A DNA stretch of 64,000 nucleotides from Moraxella catarrhalis (lineage in GTDB: Bacteria > Pseudomonadota > Gammaproteobacteria > Pseudomonadales > Moraxellaceae), in contig NZ_LWAH01000001.1 of NCBI RefSeq assembly GCF_001632285.1, forward strand, positions 125,144 through 189,143, in the 5' to 3' direction. The translations under genes were made by a program, and so were the position numbers. The notes under the pieces are model-generated. The model made no database searches and was not told the origin of the DNA. It saw nothing but the letters and a program-made list of their open reading frames with translations. This document shows, in pieces, positions 19,073 to 29,993 of this stretch (position 1 is its first letter; the number at the start of each line of letters is the position of its first letter).

Positions 19073-19270
19073 TTTATAGGGGCTGGAATGTAATGAGTGT
19101 GAATTTTGATCACTAAAAGCTTAGTTTAAATTAGTTTATTGTATAAGAACAGATTTTTTCATAACAAAATCATGTTTATGAGATTGGCACATAATAAAAA
19201 AGCTAGATTGTAAGACCGTGTTCTGGATGTAGTAATATTATGATAGCCTTTAATCTTAAGGTTGATTTTC

Positions 19271-20050
19271 ATGACAAACCCAAAGTATTTCAAAAGTTAT
19301 AGAGAAAGGCTAGGTTTTAATAGCCAAAGAGAGGCAAAAGAATTTTTTGCAGCCAAAGATATTAAACCATCTATTGATTATGACTATATTGATGGTTTAA
19401 ATAATAGGTTAAAAGATATTGTCAATAAGATTAACAACCTTGTTGTTGATAGTATTAGGGTTGAAAATACAACAGAGTTTTGCAACTTAAATATTCTTGA
19501 GATTTTTGAAAAAATAAAAAATAATCAAATTTTGCATAGGTTAAATAATCAAGGTAGAAGACCTGAGGAAGTCTATTTTTCATGGATAAGAGGTTTGGTT
19601 ATTGCAAATTTCTTTCTGAATGCTCTAAGTGTCATTTTTGAAGTTCCAATCAGTAATATCCGTTTGATTGGTGATGATGATTTATCAAATATCGAATCTT
19701 TTAAACGTACCCCTAAAGCAGATTTAGAGCTAAAACTTCATAATGGAGAGTTGATTCGTGTTGAAGTACAATCGGGATTTCAGGGCATTAATGATATCAA
19801 ACAGCACAAAGTTCTAGAGGCAAAGAGAGTCAAAATAACTGATGGTATCGCTTCATTGGTGGTACATATTGATATTTATAATGGGCAGGTCGCTTTTGTT
19901 CGGCTAGACACTATCGAGGATGATAGTGTGAATTGGATTACTAGACAACAGATGGAAGGGCAGACTGTATTTAACATTGATTCCAATCATTTTTTGTGGA
20001 GATTAACCGAAATTCCTCCAAGGTTTTCGGATCTAGAAATACAATTATGA
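19271..20050 (+). CDS. Putative type II restriction endonuclease (PD-(D/E)xK-like)
   Basis: The 259-residue protein is not recognised by family, but context makes it the nuclease partner of the overlapping methyltransferase. A candidate catalytic core lies at residues 151-167: Asp151 in PKADLELKL, then RVEVQ with Glu165 and Gln167. The ExQ form in place of ExK is known from BglII-type enzymes. The N-terminal half looks helical (SYRERLGFNSQREAKEFF, NRLKDIVNKINNL). The start at 19271 is chosen over a TTG at 19262 because AAGG lies nine bases upstream. The stop overlaps the methylase start (ATGA). The AT-rich codon use differs from clpX. Recognition sequence unknown. A control or accessory protein is the main alternative. 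Confidence 0.65.
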   Translation: MTNPKYFKSYRERLGFNSQREAKEFFAAKDIKPSIDYDYIDGLNNRLKDIVNKINNLVVDSIRVENTTEFCNLNILEIFEKIKNNQILHRLNNQGRRPEEVYFSWIRGLVIANFFLNALSVIFEVPISNIRLIGDDDLSNIESFKRTPKADLELKLHNGELIRVEVQSGFQGINDIKQHKVLEAKRVKITDGIASLVVHIDIYNGQVAFVRLDTIEDDSVNWITRQQMEGQTVFNIDSNHFLWRLTEIPPRFSDLEIQL

Positions 20051-21159
20051 ATAAGATAAAAGTTATTGATTTATTCGCAGGTGTCGGTGGATTAAGCTAC
20101 GGTTTTGCCCATGATGAAAGTTTTATGATCGTTGCAGCAAATGAAATCCTACCAAAAATGGCAAAAGCCTATGAGCTCAATCACCCTTTGGTCAAAATGT
20201 ATAATCGGGATATTAAAGATTTTGGTATACATGATTTATCTCAAGATTTGGGTATAAAGATAGGTGAGATAGATTTGGTGGTTGGCGGGCCACCCTGCCA
20301 AGCTTATTCAACGGTAGGTAAGAGATTAGCAGATGATCCTAGGGGGAAATTATTTCAAGAGTACTATAGAATATTAAAAGAATTGCAACCCAAAGCTTTT
20401 ATCTTTGAAAATGTTAAAGGGTTATTATCCATTCAAAAAGGAGAGCTATTCAAAACAATTCTTGGATTATTTGGTTCGCTTGGATATCATATCGATCATA
20501 AGATACTAAATGCAGCAGATTTTGGGACACCGCAAATTCGAGAAAGGGTAATTGTGGTAGGTTCAAAATTGAACCAGCCTTTCATTTTTCCACAACCAAC
20601 ACATTATAATCCTGATCAGCTATTAACTCTACCTACGAGTATGATGAAACCTTATGTTACTTTGGCGGAAGCTATTGGAGACCTTCCATTAATTGAGTCA
20701 GGGGAAATTGCCATTGATTACGCTGATAAACCACAAAACTCATATCAAAAATTGATGCGAAAAAATGCCCCAGCTCATTTGATGGATCATAATGCTCCTA
20801 AAAATAATCAAAAATTAATTGAACTGATGAAAGCACTGCCAGATGGAGGAACTCCTTTGGATTTACCAGAGTCTATTAGACCAAAAAGTGGTTTTGCAAA
20901 CACCTATTCTAGACTTTGGTGGAATAAGCCTAGTACAACAATTACAAGGAATCTAAGCACACCTTCCTCATCGAGATGTATACATCCAAAAGTTGCTAGA
21001 TCCTTAACAACTAGGGAGGGTGCAAGAATACAAGGTTTTCCAGATAGCTACCTATTTTTTGGATCAAGAAGTGATAAAAATTTACAAATTGGTAATGCGG
21101 TACCACCATTTTTATCTATCGCACTCAAAGACAGTATTAAACATCATTTTCAAATATAA
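20047..21159 (+). CDS. DNA (cytosine-5-)-methyltransferase, type II R-M
   Basis: This 370-residue C5 methyltransferase carries the conserved motifs in order: [14 protein letters not shown] (residues 8-20), IV GGPPCQ with catalytic Cys84, VI ENVKG, VIII QIRERV, and X QIGNAVPP near the C-terminus. The variable target-recognition region lies roughly between residues 185 and 310. The true start is the ATG overlapping the endonuclease stop, not the upstream in-frame codons. It protects the host at the site cut by the partner. Methylase after endonuclease in one overlapping unit means both depend on the same promoter, which usually calls for extra control. No C protein is seen. Confidence 0.93.
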   Translation: MNKIKVIDLFAGVGGLSYGFAHDESFMIVAANEILPKMAKAYELNHPLVKMYNRDIKDFGIHDLSQDLGIKIGEIDLVVGGPPCQAYSTVGKRLADDPRGKLFQEYYRILKELQPKAFIFENVKGLLSIQKGELFKTILGLFGSLGYHIDHKILNAADFGTPQIRERVIVVGSKLNQPFIFPQPTHYNPDQLLTLPTSMMKPYVTLAEAIGDLPLIESGEIAIDYADKPQNSYQKLMRKNAPAHLMDHNAPKNNQKLIELMKALPDGGTPLDLPESIRPKSGFANTYSRLWWNKPSTTITRNLSTPSSSRCIHPKVARSLTTREGARIQGFPDSYLFFGSRSDKNLQIGNAVPPFLSIALKDSIKHHFQI

Positions 21160-21183
21160 ATCATTATTTGATGATTTTTATTC

Positions 21184-21479
21184 AGCTGCCTTGGTGCAAA
21201 TTCTCACCGAGCCTAAAAATGCACTGGTCAAGCAATATCAGTATCTTTTTGATATGGAAGGTGTTCAATTAACCTTTGAGCCTGAAGCACTGACCGCCAT
21301 CGCCAAGCGTGCCCAAGAGCGAAAAACGGGTGCTCGTGGCTTGCGTTCTATCATTGAAAATGCACTGATGGATACGATGTATGAGCTACCTAGCATGACC
21401 GATATCGCAGAAGTGATTGTCACCAAAGGCGTCATTGAGTCTGGCAAGCCGCCAGTGACTAAGCCTAAATCGTGATGGG
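21184..21479 (+). repeat. 296-bp direct repeat, right copy (clpX 3' fragment)
   Basis: This is an exact copy of 18717-19012. It contains the last 96 clpX codons and the stop but no start or ATPase core, so it is a non-functional clpX fragment. It lies 24 bases after the methyltransferase stop and is followed by what should be the ancestral clpX downstream region. Confidence 0.95.
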
Positions 21480-21514
21480 GGCTGTCATTTAAGACAGCTT
21501 GGATATTCATCAAA

Positions 21515-21540
21515 AATCCGCCGATAGCATTCGGCGGATT
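21515..21540 (+). terminator. Ancestral clpX terminator, now behind the R-M module
   Basis: AATCCGCCGA and TCGGCGGATT form a 10-bp GC-rich stem with a 6-base loop and a few T residues after it. Before the insertion it would have lain about 40 bases after the clpX stop. A smaller hairpin (GCTGTC / GACAGC, 21481-21498) precedes it. Confidence 0.7.
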
Positions 21541-21637
21541 GCTCTTTAAGCAGTACCCTATCTTAAATAGTACTCCTGAGTAACGGGTAAATTCGTGTCA
21601 TGATTCTTCTTTGGGTTGGTGAAATCAGTTGATGATA

Positions 21638-22762
21638 TCAATCATACAACGCCAGCTCTTCGGCACGCTCATACAGCAGTGCCACCTCGCATAAATAGCG
21701 TGCGACCGTTTGATCATGACGGTTGTTATAGGTATTTTGGGCATTGACTTGGCAGTGTCGTTCACGGTCGGCATTGATGGCTCGCTGTTCATCACGCAGC
21801 AGTGATTGCGTCTCGTCAGATAACTCATCCCAAACGGCGTTAATATGGGCAACAGCATCATCGTATAAGGCATGTGCTTCACTGGGCGTATAGCCCTCTA
21901 AATGATTGCTGTGATCACTATAGGTCGGCTGATTGGGATAGCTGGGGTCATAAAATAGCGTTGGCTGATCGGCGACATTGGCTGCATAAATACGCAAAGT
22001 TTCGGTACGCTCATCAAGTCTGGGTACTTCGCACTGATAGCGTGCCGTGTCTATGTCCATTGGGTGGCTGTATTGGCTGGCAGCTTGTGCCTTACAAACC
22101 TCTTCTCGTGTGCTATTGATGGAGCGTTGTTCATCACGCAGTTCATCTTGAATGGTTTTGGGCAGATTATTCCAAACGGCATTAATGCGATTTACCGCCG
22201 CCAAATAAGCAGCATGTGCGTGTTCGTATGAGGCTCGTTGTTCTGGCGTGATTTCATCAGGTGTGAATGGTATCATCGGCTCAATGGCAACCAATTTGGG
22301 AATACTGCTGTTAGGCGTGTCATGATTTAAGGGAGTGACAGGCTCGTCACGATGCCCAAAAAATCCTGCTGATGATACCAAAAAATATGCCAAAATCACC
22401 ACAGCAATCATCGCTATCAATAGCCCAACTAGCCAGCTTGTCAGTGATGATTTTTTGGGTTTGGGCGGCTCATGTGGGCGATAATCATCGGTTGTCTGTA
22501 TGGGCGAATGGGTAGTTTGTGTGCCAAAGTTGGGCGGCGTCGTGCGGCTAAACCTTGCATTCATTTGTAGCCATGAGTCATAGTCTGCTCGCTTGATGGG
22601 ATCTGATAAGGTTTCATAGGCTTGGCGAATTTGCACAAGACGATGAGCGGCATTGGGATTATGTTTATATTTTTTGGTTAAAGCGTGATAAGCGGCATCA
22701 ATGATTTCGGTATCGGCGGATAAAGATATGCCCAAAATGTCGTAATAGGTTGGCTGTGTCAT
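21638..22762 (-). CDS. Membrane protein with degenerate J-domain and two LprI-like (DUF1311) repeats
   Basis: The 374-residue protein starts with a J-like domain (residues 4-65: TYYDILGIS, then RLVQIRQAYETLSDPIKRADYD), but the HPD tripeptide that activates DnaK is replaced by His-Asn-Pro (residues 34-36), so DnaK stimulation is doubtful. A linker leads to one transmembrane segment (about 108-130). The C-terminal half has two similar units (about 175-255 and 290-374), each with INAVW, LRDEQR, a Cys and a later YxCEV, resembling the lysozyme-inhibitor LprI/DUF1311 pattern. The topology would be J-domain inside, repeats in the periplasm. It is convergent with the R-M locus. Function unknown. Confidence 0.7.
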   Translation of the reverse strand: MTQPTYYDILGISLSADTEIIDAAYHALTKKYKHNPNAAHRLVQIRQAYETLSDPIKRADYDSWLQMNARFSRTTPPNFGTQTTHSPIQTTDDYRPHEPPKPKKSSLTSWLVGLLIAMIAVVILAYFLVSSAGFFGHRDEPVTPLNHDTPNSSIPKLVAIEPMIPFTPDEITPEQRASYEHAHAAYLAAVNRINAVWNNLPKTIQDELRDEQRSINSTREEVCKAQAASQYSHPMDIDTARYQCEVPRLDERTETLRIYAANVADQPTLFYDPSYPNQPTYSDHSNHLEGYTPSEAHALYDDAVAHINAVWDELSDETQSLLRDEQRAINADRERHCQVNAQNTYNNRHDQTVARYLCEVALLYERAEELALYD

Positions 22763-23111
22763 AACAAATACAATAAAACCTCATGAAAGATTTGGGTCAA
22801 AATTGGATAAATCAGCTTGGTATGGATTGATTATGATGTATATCTTATAAAAATAGCGAGTTTTTGTAAATAATTATTTAGTCAATGCTTTGATAAAATC
22901 ATGATGAACCATACTGACCGATATTTATTATATGATTTTATTGATCATATGATTTGGAATAAAAAAGTATTGGTGTGATTAAGATATGCGTGACCCATGG
23001 GTCATCATTAAGCAGGAATATGGCAGGTGAAATGGCGTGATGGGTGTGTTATATTAAAGGTGCGTTTGCCAAGCATGGCAACATGATTGACTAACATCAC
23101 AAGGGGTATTT
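22763..23111. other. Intergenic region upstream of fadB
   Basis: About 350 AT-rich bases between divergent genes. It holds a partly repeated TATGATTT motif near 22931-22957 and the 14-bp palindrome at 22991-23004. No gene is seen. Confidence 0.45.
22991..23004. promoter_or_regulatory. 14-bp palindrome TGACCCATGGGTCA, candidate fadBA operator
   Basis: A perfect palindrome lies 108 bases before fadB. Fatty-acid oxidation operons are usually repressed by a dimeric acyl-CoA-responsive regulator, so this is a candidate site. The motif does not match the PsrA consensus recalled from Pseudomonas. Confidence 0.4.
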
Positions 23112-26467
<3,356 letters not shown>

Positions 26468-26508
26468 GATCACGATGTGTGTTAGTTAAGATATACAGCC
26501 AGCACACC

Positions 26509-26543
26509 AAAACCCCAAGCGTAATCTTATGCTTGGGGTTTTT
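26509..26543 (+). terminator. Terminator of fadBA
   Basis: AAAACCCCAAGC and GCTTGGGGTTTTT form a strong stem with a T-run, 42 bases after the fadA stop. Confidence 0.85.
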
Positions 26544-26566
26544 AACATACATTAAGACAATATCAT

Positions 26567-26605
26567 AAAAATACCGTCAAGATGCGCATTTTGACGGTAT
26601 TTTTT
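26567..26605. terminator. Bidirectional terminator between fadA and the patatin-like gene
   Basis: AAAAATACCGTCAA and TTGACGGTATTTTT form a 14-bp stem with A- and T-runs on both sides. It touches the stop codon of the minus-strand gene and can serve both directions. Confidence 0.8.
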
Positions 26606-27759
26606 ATGATTGGGCTGTTTGCATTTGGGCGCGTTTTCGTGTGTGAGCGTCTTTGATGGCTTTTTTGATGGCAGGGATTTGGGCATCTGTTGCCAATCTG
26701 CCTTCATTGATCAGTCGTGTGCGGTCAGTGCTGTCAAAGACAGCAGCACCTGTCATCTTGGGACGGATTAGCACATCGGCAGCACGGATATCTTCAGGTT
26801 CGGCGGTCAAATTGGCACCCAAATTACCAAACCACCGAGCAAACTCAGAGGTCTTGGTAGGTAGCTGTTTTGGTAGAGAAATATTGGTGTTAGTAGGAAT
26901 AGACTGCATGATAACACCAAGCAAATCACCCAATGGTATGTCAATAGGCAAGCCTCTGGCAGTTTGATTGAGCTTATCAAGATTGACTGGCACAGTCATG
27001 GTTCTATCGCCCCATGTGGCACTGATACCTGCATGATTGCGTTGGATGTTGATACTGCTGCCTTGATTAGGCAGAGCGTTTGAATTGGGCGATGCTTGTT
27101 TTTCACCCATGACATCGACAGCGATGATAATATCAGCACCCAGACTTTTGGCGATGCGTGTCGGTAATAACGCCACCTGTGAGCCATCTACATATTTTTT
27201 GCCGCCTATTTTGGGAATGCGTGGTGGAATGAATAATTTTGGGACGCTAGATGAAGCTTGGACTGCCAACCCCGCCTCCCCAGTTCTAAAAGTTACTGCC
27301 GTATTGGTGTGCATCTGTGTTGCCACCGCCGCATAGCGTATGGGAAAAGCTTCGATGGGGCGATGGTTGACTTGCTCATTGACATAGCGACGCAGGCGTG
27401 TTCCGTCAATCAAGCCCTGCTGTGAGGGCGTAATTTCAATCAAATCCGTTTCTTTGACAGTATCGGCAAGAGCGATCATCTCAGATGGTGTCTTACCACT
27501 GGTATAAACTGCACCCACCAGCGCCCCAACTGGTACCGACTACCATATCAGGACGGATACCATGTGCCTCAAGGGACTCAATTGCCCCGATATGGGCAAA
27601 CCCACGCATACCACCCCCACCAAGCACCAAAGCCACGACAGGACAAGTTTTATTAGCGTTTGGCGTAACCAAACTTGGAGCGGTAGATGATGGCGTAGCA
27701 CTGGCATAAGCCGTCAGTATCGGCATAAAGATGGGTAAGGCTACGGCAACCAATCTCAT
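26604..27759 (-). pseudogene. Patatin-like phospholipase (RssA-like), frameshifted at the nucleophile motif
   Basis: Two overlapping frames make one gene. The first (27759 down to about 27530) has a signal-like N-terminus, the oxyanion loop [15 protein letters not shown] and the start of the nucleophile motif GTS. The second (to 26604) resumes at [12 protein letters not shown] and carries the catalytic Asp motif YVDGSQ. Between AGT (Ser) and GGG two bases appear to be missing (expected GTSAGAL), near 27524-27531, so the frame shifts directly after the catalytic Ser. The intact enzyme would have about 385 residues and be an exported lipid hydrolase. As read, only an 88-residue stub is made. 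A sequencing error is the alternative. Confidence 0.8.
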
Positions 27760-28104
27760 GACAACCCCTAAAAATAATCAAAAATAACTATGAACTATAT
27801 CATATCTTTGGCGTGTGGATATTCGACAAATGCGATTTTATGTCATGATTGTGTAGAGATTTTACAAATATTCACAAACATTCTTCAATTTAAAGGGATT
27901 GGTATGACTTATTTTGGGTATAAATTTGGATGTGAATTGGTTGAGATTGGCTTAACTATGATGGCTAATGCCAAAAAGTGATTTACTTTGTACAAAAAGT
28001 TATTTTTGATTTTTTGGCGGTGGTGATACCTTGTGTTGTATCCAAGTGAACGAATTCATAAAATCATCTTGCCATAATAGTTAGCCAATTTGAGAGCCAA
28101 AATC
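27760..28104. other. Intergenic region upstream of cysH
   Basis: About 345 AT-rich bases. A 63-codon open frame at 27790-27981 lacks a ribosome binding site and any recognisable feature and is not called. A CysB-type activator site would be expected here, but no reliable motif can be named by eye. Confidence 0.4.
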
Positions 28105-28836
28105 ATGATGATAAAACCCATACTGTGGCAGATTCCAGTGCCAAGTGATGAGACGATACAAGGTCTTGATGCCAAAATCAAAACCTTACATGCTCGCTTA
28201 TCAGATATCCATGCCAAGCACCATACTGTCAAGTTTGCCAGTAGTTTGCAGGCCGAGGATATGGTCATCACCGATGCACTGGCAAATAGCCATTTAAGTA
28301 CTGAAATATTTATTTTACAGACAGGTAGGCTAAACGCCGAAACACTTAAGCTCATCGACATCGTCAAGGCATGCTATCTTACAATAAATTTTAAAACTTA
28401 TGAGCCGCACCCGCACGCTGTGGCAGACTATGTGGCAAATCATGGCTTAAACGCTTTTTACGAAAGTGGTGATCTACGCAAATTGTGCTGCTTTATTCGT
28501 AAAGTTGAGCCTTTAAATCGTGCTTTGGTCGATGCTGATGCTTGGCTGACAGGGCAACGCCGTGAGCAGTCAGTCACTCGCACCGAGCTGAATTTGGCAG
28601 AAACAGATTTGGCGCGTGGTATTGCCAAATACAATCCAATTTTTGATTGGCAAGAGACGGATGTATGGGCATATATTTTGACCAAAAATATACCGTTTAA
28701 TGAGCTGTATCACCAAGGCTATCCTTCCATTGGCTGTGAGCCTTGTACCATGCCTGTCAAGCAAGGCGAGGATATCCGTGCAGGACGCTGGTGGTGGGAG
28801 CATAAAGATAATAAAGAGTGCGGTTTACACAAATGA
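28105..28836 (+). CDS. cysH: Assimilatory adenylylsulfate (APS) reductase
   Basis: This 243-residue enzyme reduces activated sulfate to sulfite with thioredoxin. Two Cys pairs (RKLCCFIRKVEPL and SIGCEPCTMPV) are those that bind a [4Fe-4S] cluster in APS reductases and are absent from PAPS reductases, so the substrate is assigned as APS (EC 1.8.4.10 type). The catalytic Cys is in KECGLHK at the C-terminus. The ATG at 28105 is preferred to an upstream TTG because GAGAG lies eight bases before it. cysD and cysN follow on the same strand. Confidence 0.92.
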   Translation: MMIKPILWQIPVPSDETIQGLDAKIKTLHARLSDIHAKHHTVKFASSLQAEDMVITDALANSHLSTEIFILQTGRLNAETLKLIDIVKACYLTINFKTYEPHPHAVADYVANHGLNAFYESGDLRKLCCFIRKVEPLNRALVDADAWLTGQRREQSVTRTELNLAETDLARGIAKYNPIFDWQETDVWAYILTKNIPFNELYHQGYPSIGCEPCTMPVKQGEDIRAGRWWWEHKDNKECGLHK

Positions 28837-28919
28837 CTTGGGGGCGTGTATTTAAATTAAGCACCTTAACAGACAAGCCCAGATTTAGACAATTTTATTT
28901 AGACTGATAGGTAATTATC

Positions 28920-29843
28920 ATGACAGCAACTATTCTACAAAACGAGCATTTAGATTGGCTTGAAGCAGAATCTATTTATATTATCCGAGAAGTGATCGCT
29001 GAGTGCCGTAATCCTGCTCTGCTATTTTCAGGAGGTAAAGATTCAGTTGTGCTACTTGCACTGGCACGCAAGGCATTCGCCATCAAAGGTCGTGATGTGG
29101 CACTGCCATTTCCTTTGGTGCATATTGATACAGGGCATAATTATCCTGAGGTGATTGAGTTTCGTGATGCACAGGTCAAAACGCTTAATCTGCGTTTGGT
29201 TGTCGGTCATGTCGAAGACTCTATCGCCAAAGGTACGGTCGTGCTGCGTAAAGAAACTGACTCAAGAAACGGTGCTCAAGCGGTCACCTTGCTTGAAACC
29301 ATCGAGGCGTATCAGTTTGATGCCTTGATGGGTGGTGCTCGTCGAGACGAAGAAAAGGCGCGTGCTAAAGAGCGGATTTTTTCATTTCGTGATGAGTTTG
29401 GTCAATGGGATCCCAAAGCTCAGCGTCCTGAGCTGTGGTCTTTGTATAATGCCAAGCACCATCAAGGAGAGAATATGCGTGTATTTCCGATTTCAAACTG
29501 GACGGAACTTGACATTTGGCAATATATCGCACGAGAAAATCTTGAGTTGCCTTCGATTTATTATGCTCATGAGCGAGAAGTGGTCGAAAAAGGTGGACTT
29601 TTGGTGCCTGTTACGCCATTGACCCCAAAAGCTGATGGCGATGTCAGTGAAATTCGTTCGGTGCGTTTTCGTACTGTGGGTGATATCTCATGCACCTGCC
29701 CTGTGGCAAGTCTTGCTGCCACGCCCAAAGAGATTATCCAAGAGACTGCTGTGGTTGAGATTTCAGAACGCAGTGCCACTCGCCTTGATGATCAAGTCAG
29801 TGAAGCGGCGATGGAAGTACGCAAAAAACAAGGTTATTTTTAA
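28920..29843 (+). CDS. cysD: Sulfate adenylyltransferase small subunit
   Basis: The 307-residue ATP-sulfurylase catalytic subunit makes APS from sulfate and ATP. The PP-loop SGGKDSVVLLALARK is at about residues 38-52, and the conserved GGARRDEEKARAKERIFS and SISCTCPVASLA-type C-terminal motifs are present (here GDISCTCPVASL). The start is preceded by a weak AGGTAATTATC. It lies 83 bases after cysH and 150 before cysN, all in the same direction. Confidence 0.96.
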   Translation: MTATILQNEHLDWLEAESIYIIREVIAECRNPALLFSGGKDSVVLLALARKAFAIKGRDVALPFPLVHIDTGHNYPEVIEFRDAQVKTLNLRLVVGHVEDSIAKGTVVLRKETDSRNGAQAVTLLETIEAYQFDALMGGARRDEEKARAKERIFSFRDEFGQWDPKAQRPELWSLYNAKHHQGENMRVFPISNWTELDIWQYIARENLELPSIYYAHEREVVEKGGLLVPVTPLTPKADGDVSEIRSVRFRTVGDISCTCPVASLAATPKEIIQETAVVEISERSATRLDDQVSEAAMEVRKKQGYF

Positions 29844-29900
29844 TACACCAAATAACTATTAAGACAATTTATCATCTTAATTAAATAATATTGAATAATC

Positions 29901-29940
29901 TTGATTGGGTCAGCGTCCCCACAAGCTGATCGCCAATCAA
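29901..29940 (+). other. Structured element in the cysD-cysN gap
   Basis: TTGATTGG (29901-29908) pairs with CCAATCAA (29933-29940), and inside it TCAGC pairs with GCTGA around a CCCC-containing loop. No T-run follows, so termination is unlikely. It may be an mRNA processing or stability element that tunes CysN relative to CysD. Confidence 0.45.
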
Positions 29941-29993
29941 TGTATCAAAACAAGCAAATTCACAAACAGATTATCAGGTAAAAGGACAATCAG

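Larger units (their letters stand above)
19013..21183 (+). mobile_element. Inserted restriction-modification module between 296-bp direct repeats
   Basis: The 2171 bases between the repeats hold a hairpin, about 200 AT-rich bases and two overlapping genes (restriction endonuclease and C5 methyltransferase). No transposase, integrase or short terminal inverted repeat is present. The module reads visibly more AT-rich than clpX or the genes to the right (many AAA, ATA and TTA codons), suggesting foreign origin. The bracketing long duplication matches the insertion-with-long-target-duplication pattern described for R-M genes in Helicobacter pylori. Recombination between repeats would delete the module and restore a single clpX end. 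Confidence 0.85.

Noticed and set aside
21020..21475. 151-codon frame joining the methyltransferase end region to the clpX fragment as a fusion gene
   Set aside because: It is an out-of-frame reading of the methylase followed by the repeated clpX tail; no start signal and no plausible product.
27790..27981. 63-codon open frame upstream of cysH
   Set aside because: No ribosome binding site, atypical composition and no conserved motif; probably chance.
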